From contig JAQSCO010000051.1 of assembly GCA_029945445.1 (NCBI GenBank), positions 1-64,000 of the forward strand: a stretch of 64,000 nucleotides of DNA, read 5' to 3'. Below the pieces are notes generated by a model. The model was not told where the DNA came from, did not search any database, and saw nothing but the letters and a program-made list of their open reading frames with translations. How positions within the stretch are numbered: the first letter of the stretch is position 1; each line of letters starts with the position of its first letter. The stretch comes from Lacunisphaera sp. (GTDB taxonomy: Bacteria; Verrucomicrobiota; Verrucomicrobiia; Opitutales; Opitutaceae). This document shows positions 43,148-51,644 of the stretch, piece after piece. The position numbers were made by a program, and so were the translations under genes.

Positions 43148-43525
43148 GTGAACGCATCCGCTACAGTCCAGCCCCCCGAGGGCGTCCGCGAGGGCAATGA
43201 GAACCTCGTCCGCCTCACCGGGGCCGCGGGCGGGAAGGTCGCGGCGCTCATCGCGCGGGAAAAATCGGGGGATTTCCTCCGTATTGCCATCACCGGCGGC
43301 GGCTGCAACGGCCTGAGCTACAAGCTGAAGTTCGTGCCCGAGCCGCGCAAGGGCGACATCCTCGTGCGCTCCGCCGGCGTGCCGGTCGTCGTGGATCCCA
43401 AGACCGCCCTCTACCTCAAGGGCACGCAGCTCGACTACTCGGCGAAGATGGTCGCGGGCGGGTTCAAGTTCTCGAACCCGAACGCCAAGGCGAGCTGTTC
43501 CTGCGGGGAGAGTTTTAGCGTCTGA
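43148..43525 (+). CDS. A-type iron-sulfur carrier (HesB/IscA/ErpA family)
   Basis: This small protein hands 4Fe-4S or 2Fe-2S clusters to target enzymes. The 125-residue product starts at a GTG 8 bp after pdxA. It carries the three family cysteines: one in GGGCNGLSY (about residue 59) and two in the C-terminal CSCGESF motif. The N-terminus is about 20 residues longer than in E. coli IscA. No isc or suf gene is adjacent, so which A-type carrier it is cannot be decided. Confidence 0.9.
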   Translation: MNASATVQPPEGVREGNENLVRLTGAAGGKVAALIAREKSGDFLRIAITGGGCNGLSYKLKFVPEPRKGDILVRSAGVPVVVDPKTALYLKGTQLDYSAKMVAGGFKFSNPNAKASCSCGESFSV

Positions 43526-43621
43526 GGCCCGGTTTTCCCTCTGAATAATAGGTGTTGTCATCCTGCGCCATAGAGGCAAAAACAGCGCCCGACCAACTTC
43601 CTCGCAATCCCTTACACCTGA

Positions 43622-44278
43622 ATGGCACTTCCTTCCTCTTCGCCCGGCGGCCGCCCTCCCTATAATCGCGACAATCGTCGCAACAACGACCCCTTCGCCG
43701 CCATCCGCCGCAACATGCGGATCAAGTCGCTCCAGGTGCGCGTGATCAGTCCCGAAGGCCGCCAGCTGGGCATCATGGACACGCCGAAGGCCATCGCCCT
43801 CGCGCTCCAGTTCAACCTCGACCTCGTGGAGGTCGCCGCCGCCGCCGTGCCGCCCGTGTGCCGCATCATGGATTTCGGCAAATACGTCTACGAGGAGCAG
43901 AAGAAGCACGCCCACAGCAAGCCGGCCGGCGCGAAGCTCAAGGAGATCGAGTTCACCGTCCGCATCGAGAAGGGCGATTTCATCACGAAGGTCCGCCACG
44001 CCGAGGAATTCCTCGACCACGGCAACAAGGTGAAGCTCCGCCTCAAGTTCCGCGGCCGCGAGATGGCCCACACCGAGATGGGCTTCGAGGTGATGAAGCG
44101 CGCGCTCACCGATCTTGAGACCATGGGCACGCCCGACTCGCCGCCGAAACTGAACGGCAAACAGATCAACGTCATGCTCTCGCCGCTCCCGGTCAACAAG
44201 CGCAAGCCCAAGTTCCACGTCCGCGAGCACGCTCCGGCGCAGCCCCCGGCTCCGGCCACGCCGCCCGCCGCGAGCTGA
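43622..44278 (+). CDS. infC: translation initiation factor IF-3
   Basis: IF-3 binds the 30S subunit and checks start-codon pairing. The 218-residue protein has the N-domain (RRNMRIKSLQVRVISPEGRQLGIM), a Lys-rich linker around residue 100 and the C-domain with KEIEFTVRIEKGDFITKVRH and KLRLKFRGREM. A Pro/Ala-rich tail of about 15 residues follows. It starts with ATG rather than the rare AUU of many infC genes. The usual partners rpmI and rplT do not follow. Confidence 0.95.
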   Translation: MALPSSSPGGRPPYNRDNRRNNDPFAAIRRNMRIKSLQVRVISPEGRQLGIMDTPKAIALALQFNLDLVEVAAAAVPPVCRIMDFGKYVYEEQKKHAHSKPAGAKLKEIEFTVRIEKGDFITKVRHAEEFLDHGNKVKLRLKFRGREMAHTEMGFEVMKRALTDLETMGTPDSPPKLNGKQINVMLSPLPVNKRKPKFHVREHAPAQPPAPATPPAAS

Positions 44279-44293
44279 GCCGGGCTTCCCCCG

Positions 44294-45463
44294 ATGGCGC
44301 GTCTCCCCGCCCGCGGCCTGCTGGTGTTGCTCACCTTGCTGCCGGCGTGCTCCGTCCCGGCGCAACAGCCGGTCGCGCCCAAACCCGCGCCCACCGCGCC
44401 CGACCCCGTCGTCGCGTCCGCCAAGGGCGCAGTTCCGCCGGCCCCGCCGCCCGGGCGCCCCGCCCCCTCGCGGCCGGCTCTGACCATCCTGTGGCCGACG
44501 ACCAGGCTGCGGAACATCGAATACGTGAGCCTGCGCGACGTGGCGAAAAACTTCGACCTCAAGCTGGTCTGGTCCAAGGCCGACATCGCGATGACGCTCA
44601 GTGACGCGCGCGGCGGGCGGTTCATCTTCGAGGGCAACCAGAAGGATTTTTATTTCGACAACCTGCGGGTGTTCCTCGGGGTGCCGGCGATATTCCACAA
44701 GGACAGCCTTTGGGTCAGCCAGCTCGATGTCATCAAGATCATCGCGCCGCTGTTCCGTCCGGCCGACCACCTCGCGTTCCTGCCCGCGGCCGCGCCCCGG
44801 CTGATCGTGCTCGACCCCGGCCACGGCGGCATCGACCCCGGCACGCAGAACCTGAGGGTGGGGGTGAACGAGAAGACCTTCACGCTCGATGTCGCGCTGC
44901 GGCTCCGGAAAATCCTCGAGCTCGGCGGCTGGCGCGTCTTGCTCATCCGCGACAAGGATCTCGAGCTCTCCAAGGATAAGAAGACCGACCTGCTCATGCG
45001 CAACGAGTTTGCCAATCGCAACAAGGCCGATCTTTTCCTAAGCATCCATTTCAACGCCGCGCCCGAGGCCATCTCCGGCGTGGAGACCTACAGCCTCGCG
45101 CCGCAGTTCATGCACTCGGCCGGCGACGACCAGGGCGACGACATGACGAAGGTGGCCTTCCCCGGTAACAAACTTGACTACGCCAACCTGCTTTTCGGCG
45201 GCCAGCTGCACCGCGCCATGATCACGGGCCTCAAGGCGCCGGACCGCGGCTACAAGCACGCCCGCCAGGCGGTGCTCCGGTTGCTCGACTGTCCCGGGGC
45301 GCTGGTGGAGTGCGCCTATCTGTCCAACGACGCCGAGGCCCGCCGCGTCGCCACGCCCGAGTATCGGCAGCAGCTCGCCGAGGCGCTTGCCACCGGCGTG
45401 CAGAACTACGCCGCGGTGCTCGCGGCCCTGCAGCCCGCGCCCGCGGCACCCGCGGCGAAATAA
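44294..45463 (+). CDS. N-acetylmuramoyl-L-alanine amidase lipoprotein (Amidase_3)
   Basis: It cleaves the bond between muramic acid and the peptide stem of peptidoglycan. The 389-residue protein has a lipoprotein-like signal (LLTLLPAC) and a Pro-rich linker to about residue 60. A small stalk domain follows, with YVSLRDVAKNFDLKLVW and related strands, then the catalytic domain from about 170. Zinc ligands are visible in LDPGHGGIDPGT, the NEKTFTLDVA glutamate and LFLSIHFNAA, with the catalytic Glu in GALVECAYLSN. It follows infC by 15 bp. Confidence 0.92.
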   Translation: MARLPARGLLVLLTLLPACSVPAQQPVAPKPAPTAPDPVVASAKGAVPPAPPPGRPAPSRPALTILWPTTRLRNIEYVSLRDVAKNFDLKLVWSKADIAMTLSDARGGRFIFEGNQKDFYFDNLRVFLGVPAIFHKDSLWVSQLDVIKIIAPLFRPADHLAFLPAAAPRLIVLDPGHGGIDPGTQNLRVGVNEKTFTLDVALRLRKILELGGWRVLLIRDKDLELSKDKKTDLLMRNEFANRNKADLFLSIHFNAAPEAISGVETYSLAPQFMHSAGDDQGDDMTKVAFPGNKLDYANLLFGGQLHRAMITGLKAPDRGYKHARQAVLRLLDCPGALVECAYLSNDAEARRVATPEYRQQLAEALATGVQNYAAVLAALQPAPAAPAAK

Positions 45464-45514
45464 ACTGTCTTCCGGGCTTCGCTCGGAATCGCAAAACTGC
45501 TAGTCTTTTTCCCC

Positions 45515-46567
45515 ATGGCAAAGTCACCGCTCGTCCCCTTCCTGTTCGCCGCCCTCCTGTTCGCCGCGCCCGCCGCCCGGGCTTGGGATTACGAAGGCCA
45601 TCGCATGGTCAACCAGCTGGCGCTCGCCGCGCTGCCGCAGGATTTCCCGGCGTTCGTGCGCGAGCCGGCCAACGCCGAGCGCGTCGCCTTCCTGGCCGGC
45701 GAGCCCGACCGCTGGCGCAACGTGGATCCCTGGCTCAGGCAAGTCGGTCCGAGTTGGACGGACCATTTCCTCGATCTGGAGCAACTGCCGGCGGCCGGGC
45801 TGGATCCGCGCACCGTTTCCTCCTACCGCTATGATTTTGTGGTCGCGTTTGCCGCTGGCCGGGCCGCCCATCCGGAACATTTCCATCCGGTCGACCCGGC
45901 GAAAAATATCGACCATGTCCGCGAATGGCCGGGCTTCGCCCCTTGGGCCATCGCCGAGTGGTGTCAGAAGCTTCGCTCCGCGTTCGCCTATCTCAAGGCC
46001 TTCGAGGAGATGGGCGGCACGCCGGAGGAGATGGCGAATGCGCGCGCGGATATCATCTATGTGATGGGCGTGCTCGGCCACTATGTCGGCGACAGCGCCC
46101 AGCCGCTCCATACGACCGACAACTACAACGGCTGGTTCGGTCCCAACCCGAAGGGGTATACGACTTGGAACGGCTTCCATAGTTGGATCGATAGCGGGCT
46201 GATCACCAAGGCCGGCATCACGGCCGCCGGGCTGAAGCCGCGGATGATCCCGGCGGAAGCCCTGCCCGTGACGAATCCCCCCGACGGTCGCGATCCGATT
46301 TTTATCGCCGCGATGGACTATCTCATGGCGAGTCACGAACTGGTCGAGCCGCTTTACGCCATGGAGAAAGCCGGGTTGCTCGGCAACGGTGACAAGCCGG
46401 TGGCGCGGGAAGGCCGGGCGTTCATCGAGGGAAGGTTGGTGGCCGGCGGGACGATGCTGGCCAAACTGTGGGTCACGGCCTGGAAGTCCGCCCCGATCGA
46501 CGCCTACCTGCGGTCGCAGCTGGCCAAGCGCCAGATGGCAACGCAGCCCGCCCCGCCCAAGCCATGA
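45515..46567 (+). CDS. S1/P1-family zinc nuclease
   Basis: This is a secreted enzyme of the trinuclear-zinc S1/P1 nuclease and phospholipase C superfamily, which degrades single-stranded nucleic acids or 3'-nucleotides. The 350-residue protein has a signal peptide with predicted cleavage ARA/W, leaving Trp24 as the mature N-terminus that must coordinate zinc. His29 (DYEGHR) and the HYVGDSAQPLHTTDN zinc motif (about residue 189) are present. It ends with ATGA overlap onto fluC. Confidence 0.88.
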   Translation: MAKSPLVPFLFAALLFAAPAARAWDYEGHRMVNQLALAALPQDFPAFVREPANAERVAFLAGEPDRWRNVDPWLRQVGPSWTDHFLDLEQLPAAGLDPRTVSSYRYDFVVAFAAGRAAHPEHFHPVDPAKNIDHVREWPGFAPWAIAEWCQKLRSAFAYLKAFEEMGGTPEEMANARADIIYVMGVLGHYVGDSAQPLHTTDNYNGWFGPNPKGYTTWNGFHSWIDSGLITKAGITAAGLKPRMIPAEALPVTNPPDGRDPIFIAAMDYLMASHELVEPLYAMEKAGLLGNGDKPVAREGRAFIEGRLVAGGTMLAKLWVTAWKSAPIDAYLRSQLAKRQMATQPAPPKP

Positions 46568-46929
46568 ACGTGATGACACTCTGCCTGGTGGCGGCCGGGG
46601 GTGCCCTTGGCTCCGTCGCCCGGCTGCTCATGAGCTGGGCGTTGCCCGCGGGCCGTCTGCCCTGGGCCACGATCATCACGAACATCCTCGGCTCGCTGCT
46701 CATCGGCTGGCTGCTCAGCCGGCTGGGGCCGTTGACGGGCGAGAACTGGCGCGCCCACGGTTTCTGGGTCGTCGGCCTCTGCGGCGGTTTCACCACGTTC
46801 TCCGCGTTCAGCCTGCAGACCTTCGAGCAGATCCAACGGGGCGACTGGCCGGCCGCCGCCGCCAACGTGCTGCTCTCCGTGGGGCTCTGCCTGCTTGCGA
46901 CCTGGGCCGGCTGGCGAATTGGAAAGTGA
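46564..46929 (+). CDS. crcB: fluoride ion channel (CrcB/Fluc)
   Basis: This is a dual-topology dimeric channel that exports fluoride. The 121-residue protein from the ATG at 46564 has four membrane helices, the GGALGSVARLLMSW and TIITNILGSLLIGW segments and the signature GLCGGFTTFSAFS around residue 74. A frame extending upstream into the nuclease gene is not protein-like. It overlaps the nuclease stop by four bases. No fluoride riboswitch is recognisable, perhaps because it is read from the upstream promoter. Confidence 0.93.
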   Translation: MNVMTLCLVAAGGALGSVARLLMSWALPAGRLPWATIITNILGSLLIGWLLSRLGPLTGENWRAHGFWVVGLCGGFTTFSAFSLQTFEQIQRGDWPAAAANVLLSVGLCLLATWAGWRIGK

Positions 46930-46958
46930 AAGTGAGAGTGAAAGTGCCCAGGGGTCGG

Positions 46959-48611
46959 ATGCTGTTTATCCGGACCTTGGGTTGGTTGCTGTTCACCTTC
47001 GCTTTCAACCTCACTCTCCGGGCCGAAGGCCCGGAGGCCCGCGTGATGATCGTGGCCAATTCCCGGCAGGCCGACTCGGTCCGGCTCGCGGAATTCTACG
47101 CCGGGCAACGCGGCATCCCGGCCGCCAACATCATCGCGCTGCCGCTGCCCGAGGCCGAGGACATCACCTGGCGCGAGTTCATCGACCAGGTCTACCAGCC
47201 GCTGCAGGACGAACTCTACCGGCGCGGCTGGCTCGAGGGCACGGCCACCAGCCTGCTCGATAAGCTCGGCCGCACGCGCTACGCTTTCACCGGCCACCAT
47301 CTCTCTTATCTCGTCGTGTGCCGTGGTGTGCCGCTGCGCATCTACAACGACCCGACGCTGATCGAGGAAAATCCGGCGAAGAAAATCGCCGCCCAGTTCG
47401 CCCGGAACGAGGCGGCGGTGGATGCCGAGCTCAGCCTGCTGGCGCAAAGCGGTTCCGAGCTCACGGGCCCGATCACCAATCCGCTTTACGGCAACGACCA
47501 CCCGTCCTCGCTCGACGCCGAGCTGGTCGTCAAGGTCTCGCGCCTGGACGGGCCGACCTTCGAAAGCGCGCGCCATCTCGTGATTTCGGCGCTGGCCGGC
47601 GAGAGCCACGGCCTGCTCGGGCGCTACTATGTCGATTTCGAGGGGCCGCATCCGGACGGCGACGGGTGGTTGCAGTCGACGCTCACCCAGTTGCAGGACC
47701 TGGGGTTCGACGGTGATGCCGATCGCAACAGCGGCACCTTCGGGGCCGATGCCCGGTTCGACGCGCCGGTGCTCTATTTTGGTTGGTATGCCGGCGCGCT
47801 GAACGGGCCGTTCGACGCGCCCGGCTTTGTGTTTCCGCCGGGCGCGATCGCCCTGCATATCCACAGCTTCTCGGCCCAGACGCTGCGTTCCGCCGCCGCC
47901 GGCTGGTGCGGACCGCTCGTGGCGCGCGGCGTGGCGGCCACCGTGGGCAATGTCTTCGAGCCCTACCTGCAGCTCACGCACCGGCCGGACCTGTTGCTGC
48001 GCGCCCTCCGCCAGGGCAAAACCTTTGGCGACGCCGCCTACTACGCGCTGCCTGTGCTGAGCTGGCAGGCCGTGGCCATCGGCGACCCGCTTTACCGGCC
48101 GTTCAAGGTCACCGTTGAGCAACAGGGGCAGGCGGGGGCAAACCTGCCGCCGGCGCTCGCGCCCTACGCGCTCATCCGGCGCGCCAATCTCCTGGTCCGG
48201 CAAAATGACCGCGGCGCGGCGTTGGCCATCTTGCAGGCCGGCTGGAAAGAGCAGCCGGGCTTCGCGCTCGCACTGGCGCTCGCCAAATTGCAACTGGCCA
48301 CGGGCGACTCCCAGGCCGCGACCGGCACACTCGGCTTTGCCGCTGCCGTGAAGCAATTCCGCGCCCAGGACTGGCCGCTGATCCGCGAGATCGCCGGCCT
48401 GCTGGCGGCGCACGGTGCCCGCTCCGCGGCCCTGCAGGTCTACGGTACATTGGCCCGCACCCCGGCGCCGTTCCTCGCGGCACAAAAAGCCCTCCTCACG
48501 GAGGCGCGCACGACGGCCGACGCCGCGGGCGACTTCGCGCGCGCGCTTGAATTTTCCAAGCAGCTCAACGCCCTCGCCACGGCGGTGCCGGCGGCAGAGG
48601 GGCACAAATAA
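46959..48611 (+). CDS. exported TIGR03790-family protein, unknown function
   Basis: The 550-residue protein has a signal peptide (WLLFTFAFNLTLRA) and a long alpha/beta domain. Segments such as VMIVANSRQADSVRLAEFY, IPAANIIALPLPEAEDITW, LSYLVVCRGVPLRI and ATVGNVFEPYLQLTHRPDLLL match my memory of TIGR03790, an uncharacterised family found sporadically in Verrucomicrobia, Acidobacteria and Cyanobacteria. The C-terminal 150 residues look like helical TPR-type repeats. It starts 29 bp after crcB. Confidence 0.75.
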   Translation: MLFIRTLGWLLFTFAFNLTLRAEGPEARVMIVANSRQADSVRLAEFYAGQRGIPAANIIALPLPEAEDITWREFIDQVYQPLQDELYRRGWLEGTATSLLDKLGRTRYAFTGHHLSYLVVCRGVPLRIYNDPTLIEENPAKKIAAQFARNEAAVDAELSLLAQSGSELTGPITNPLYGNDHPSSLDAELVVKVSRLDGPTFESARHLVISALAGESHGLLGRYYVDFEGPHPDGDGWLQSTLTQLQDLGFDGDADRNSGTFGADARFDAPVLYFGWYAGALNGPFDAPGFVFPPGAIALHIHSFSAQTLRSAAAGWCGPLVARGVAATVGNVFEPYLQLTHRPDLLLRALRQGKTFGDAAYYALPVLSWQAVAIGDPLYRPFKVTVEQQGQAGANLPPALAPYALIRRANLLVRQNDRGAALAILQAGWKEQPGFALALALAKLQLATGDSQAATGTLGFAAAVKQFRAQDWPLIREIAGLLAAHGARSAALQVYGTLARTPAPFLAAQKALLTEARTTADAAGDFARALEFSKQLNALATAVPAAEGHK

Positions 48612-48636
48612 AAAGCCCACCGGGTCCGGCGGGCTG
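48607..48636 (-). terminator. intrinsic terminator of clpP
   Basis: On the minus strand the stem AGCCC-x-CCGG/CCGG-x-GGGCT is followed by a T-rich run (TTTTTATTTG). It lies about 25 bp beyond the clpP stop. The same DNA overlaps the end of the convergent TIGR03790 gene. Confidence 0.75.
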
Positions 48637-48658
48637 AGTGGCGGGGCGGGGCGCGCCC

Positions 48659-49312
48659 TCAGATCTTGTCGACGATCTTGTCGGCCAGCCCGTAGGCGAT
48701 GGCCTCCTCGGCGTTGAGGTAGAAGTCGCGGTCAGAATCCTTGGCGACCTTGTCGAAGGGCTGGCCCGAGGCCGTGGCGAGGATCTGGTTCAGCTCGGTG
48801 CGGAGCTTCTCCATTTCCTTTGCCTGGATGTTGATGTCCGAGGCGGGGCCGACCATCCGGCCGGTGATGAGCGGCTGGTGGATGAGCACGCGCGCGTGCG
48901 GGAAGATGTAGCGGTTGCCCTTCTTCGCGGCGGACAGGAGGATCGAGCCCATCGAGGCGGCCATGCCGGTGACCACGATCTTCACCGGGGAGGTGATGAT
49001 CTTGATGGTGTCGTAGACGGCCATGCCGGCGGTGATGGAACCGCCCGGGGTGTTCATGTAGAAGGTGATCTCCTTGCCCGGCCCGGTCGTCTCGAGGTAA
49101 AGCAGCTTTTCCGTGAGGTCCTTGGCGGTCTCGTCGGTCACCGCGCCCCAGAGGAAAATCTTCCGCTGCTCCAGGAACTTCTTCTGGATGAGGGCGCCGA
49201 CTGGCGTGACCGTGGGCTTCGGCACGGCTTCTTCGCGCTCGTCGTCGTCCTCGTCGTCGAAACGGGGCGTGACCGGGTTCTGGTATTCGCGGGTGAGATT
49301 GTGGGCTGACAT
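48659..49312 (-). CDS. clpP: ATP-dependent Clp protease proteolytic subunit
   Basis: This is the tetradecameric serine protease that works with ClpX or ClpA. The 217-residue protein has the catalytic triad in context: Ser120 in GMAASMGS, His145 in LIHQPL and Asp196 in DRDFYLN. An acidic N-terminal extension (DDEDDDEREE, about residues 19-28) precedes the core and may be a propeptide. The ATG at 49312 is the start; the frame continues upstream for 468 codons antisense to ade and is not coding. clpX does not follow. Confidence 0.93.
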   Translation of the reverse strand: MSAHNLTREYQNPVTPRFDDEDDDEREEAVPKPTVTPVGALIQKKFLEQRKIFLWGAVTDETAKDLTEKLLYLETTGPGKEITFYMNTPGGSITAGMAVYDTIKIITSPVKIVVTGMAASMGSILLSAAKKGNRYIFPHARVLIHQPLITGRMVGPASDINIQAKEMEKLRTELNQILATASGQPFDKVAKDSDRDFYLNAEEAIAYGLADKIVDKI

Positions 49313-49405
49313 GGATTCGAAACGTGCACCGGTCGGGCCGTTTTGCGAGTAGTTTTTGTTCACAGGGATTGCCAAGGGAAACCGGCCCGGCAGGCTGAAT
49401 CCGCG

Positions 49406-51046
49406 ATGAAAAACCGCGTGCACCGCCTCTCCGGCAACATCGTCGACCTCCACGCCCGCCGCATTTATCCGGGCACGGTCGAATGGACGGGGGGCCGCAT
49501 CACGCGGCTCACGGCCGCGCCGGGCCAACGCTACCCGCAGTTCATCGCCCCGGGCTTTGTCGACGCCCACATCCACATCGAGAGCTCGCTGCTGCCGCCG
49601 GCGGAGTTCGCCCGCTGGTCGGTCGTGCATGGCACGGTCGCGACCGTGTCCGACCCGCACGAGATCGCCAATGTCCTCGGCGTGGCGGGTGTCGACTACA
49701 TGATCCGCGACGGCCGGCGCACGCCGTTCAAGTTCAACTTCGGCGCGCCGTCCTGCGTGCCGGCCACTAGCTTCGAGACCGCCGGCGCCGCGCTCGACGC
49801 CAAGGCCGTCGCGAAACTGCTCGCACGAAAAGACATCAAATACCTCAGCGAGGTCATGAATTTTCCCGGTGTGCTGGCCCGCGACCCGTCGCTGCTGGCC
49901 ATGATCGCCGCCGCGAAAAAGCTCGGCAAGGCGGTCGACGGCCACGCGCCCGGCCTGCGCGGGAAACTCGCGGCGCGCTACGCCGCCGCCGGCATCACGA
50001 CCGACCACGAGTGCTTCACGCTGCCCGAGGCGAGGGACAAGCTGAAGGCGCGGATGAAGATCCTCATTCGCGAGGGCTCGGCCGCGCGCAACTTTGCCGC
50101 GCTGGCGCCGCTGCTGAAGTCTCACCCCGCGGCCTGCATGTTCTGCTGCGACGACCTGCACCCCGATCTCCTGATGGTGCGGCACCTCGATGAGCACGTG
50201 CGCCGCGCGCTCCGCGGCGGGGCGGACAAGTTCGATGTGCTGCGCTGCGCGTCGGTCAATCCGGTGAAACACTACAAGCTCGACGTCGGCCTGCTGCGCG
50301 CGGGCGACCCGGCGGACTTCATCGTGTTCGAGGGCTGGAGGGATCTGAAAGTTCGCCGCACCTATCTGCGCGGCGAACTGGTCGCGCGCGATGGCCGCAG
50401 CCTGCTGCCGCGCCAGCCGTCGAGGACGCCGAATAATTTTAAGGCAGGGGTGAGGCAGGTTGAGGACTTCCGCGTGCCGGCAGGCGAGGGCAAGCTCAAC
50501 GTCATCGCAGCGATCAGCGGGCAGCTCATCACGCGCCACCTGCGCGAAGCGCCGCTCGTAAGGCATGGCGCGCTCGTCGCTGATCCGAAGCGCGACATCC
50601 TCAAGATCGCCGTCGTTAACCGCTACGCGCCGCGCGCCCCCGTCGCGGTTGGTTTCATTCGTGGCTTCGGCCTCAAGGCCGGTGCCCTGGCCTCGTCCGT
50701 TGCGCACGATTCGCACAATGTCGTGGCCGTCGGCGTGGACGACGCCTCGCTCTGCGCCGCGATCAACCTCGTCATCCGCTCACGCGGCGGCATCAGCGTC
50801 GCCGGCCGCGGCAAGCGCGCCGTGCTGCCGCTGCCCATCGCGGGCCTGATGTCTGATCGCGACGGCCGCGCCGTGGCGCGGCGCTACACCGCGCTCGACG
50901 CGCAGGCGAAGCAGCTGGGCTCGAAGCTCGACGCGCCGTTCATGACGCTGTCCTTCATGGCGCTGCTGGTCATCCCCGACCTGAAGCTCAGCGACCGCGG
51001 GTTGTTCTCCGCGACGAAGTGGGGCTTCGTGCCGGTGGTTGAGTAG
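49406..51046 (+). CDS. ade: adenine deaminase
   Basis: Ade converts adenine to hypoxanthine and ammonia; it is a metal-dependent amidohydrolase. The 546-residue protein has FVDAHIHIESS (metal histidines, about residue 52), HGTVATVSDPHEIANVLG, the VDGHAPGL and TDHECF histidines, CDDLHPDLL, and the C-terminal SSVAHDSHNVVAVG and MALLVIPDLKLSDRGLF blocks. The ATG at 49406 starts the family region; an upstream ATG at 49343 would extend into the clpP promoter. Its stop codon TAG is shared with the GTAG of a REPIN-like element. It starts the purine-catabolism region. Confidence 0.94.
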   Translation: MKNRVHRLSGNIVDLHARRIYPGTVEWTGGRITRLTAAPGQRYPQFIAPGFVDAHIHIESSLLPPAEFARWSVVHGTVATVSDPHEIANVLGVAGVDYMIRDGRRTPFKFNFGAPSCVPATSFETAGAALDAKAVAKLLARKDIKYLSEVMNFPGVLARDPSLLAMIAAAKKLGKAVDGHAPGLRGKLAARYAAAGITTDHECFTLPEARDKLKARMKILIREGSAARNFAALAPLLKSHPAACMFCCDDLHPDLLMVRHLDEHVRRALRGGADKFDVLRCASVNPVKHYKLDVGLLRAGDPADFIVFEGWRDLKVRRTYLRGELVARDGRSLLPRQPSRTPNNFKAGVRQVEDFRVPAGEGKLNVIAAISGQLITRHLREAPLVRHGALVADPKRDILKIAVVNRYAPRAPVAVGFIRGFGLKAGALASSVAHDSHNVVAVGVDDASLCAAINLVIRSRGGISVAGRGKRAVLPLPIAGLMSDRDGRAVARRYTALDAQAKQLGSKLDAPFMTLSFMALLVIPDLKLSDRGLFSATKWGFVPVVE

Positions 51047-51110
51047 GGCCGGTCTTTGACCGGCCTGCTTGGGGCGTTAATTCCAATGGCCGGTCAGAGA
51101 CCGGCCCTAC
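51043..51110. repeat. REPIN-like element between ade and guaD
   Basis: GTAG at 51043-51046 precedes a perfect stem GGCCGGTC/GACCGGCC. CTAC at 51107-51110 closes a second perfect stem of the same sequence on the minus strand. The two units face each other across about 24 bases. The ade stop codon lies in the first tetranucleotide and the guaD stop is 1 bp past the last, so the element exactly fills the space between convergent genes. Confidence 0.87.
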
Positions 51111-51111
51111 C

Positions 51112-51582
51112 TTAATACTTCACTTTGTCTGTCTTCTTCGCCCAGGCTTGGAAAGTCGCCTGCGCGGCGTCGCGCAGCAGGGGCGACATCCTGATCGCGC
51201 GTTTCTCGGGCGGCAGCGGCACCTGCTGGTAGATGAAGTCGTCGTCGAAGCCGATGGCCGCCGCGTCCGCGCGGGTGTTGCCATAATAGACGGTCGGGAT
51301 CCGCGCCCAGTAGATCGCGGCCAGGCACATCGGGCACGGCTCGCAGCTGGTGTAGAGCTCGCAGTCCGTCAGCTGGAAGGTCTCGAGGTTCGCGCAGGCG
51401 TCGCGGATGGCCGTGACCTCCGCGTGCGCCGTCGGGTCGTTGGTCGAGGTCACGCGGTTGTGGCCCCGGCCGACGATCTCGCCCGCCCGGACGATGACGC
51501 AGCCGAACGGCCCGCCGCGGCCGGTGTTCATGCCCTGCTCGGCGAGCTTGACGGCCTCGTGCATGAAATTTTCGTGACTCAT
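51112..51582 (-). CDS. guaD: guanine deaminase (CDA-fold) / tRNA-type nucleoside deaminase family
   Basis: The 156-residue zinc enzyme has the cytidine-deaminase fold with HAEVTAIRDAC (His and Glu) and CEPCPMC. The first part GGPFGCVIV and the C-terminal YQQVPLPPEKR region fit Bacillus GuaD-type guanine deaminases better than TadA. The purine-catabolism setting, between ade and the allantoin genes, supports conversion of guanine to xanthine. It converges on ade and diverges from aceB. Confidence 0.85.
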   Translation of the reverse strand: MSHENFMHEAVKLAEQGMNTGRGGPFGCVIVRAGEIVGRGHNRVTSTNDPTAHAEVTAIRDACANLETFQLTDCELYTSCEPCPMCLAAIYWARIPTVYYGNTRADAAAIGFDDDFIYQQVPLPPEKRAIRMSPLLRDAAQATFQAWAKKTDKVKY

Positions 51583-51644
51583 GGGATGCCGCGCAGCCTG
51601 AATATCATGCTGACACCTGACAATGCCATAACCACGCTGCGGCC

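Noticed and set aside
46930-46958. Fluoride riboswitch associated with crcB
   Set aside because: crcB overlaps the upstream nuclease gene and no conserved pseudoknot sequence is present on either side.
49313-50716. 469-codon N-terminal extension of clpP
   Set aside because: It is antisense to ade and low in complexity, a typical shadow frame in high-GC DNA. ClpP proteins start near 49312.
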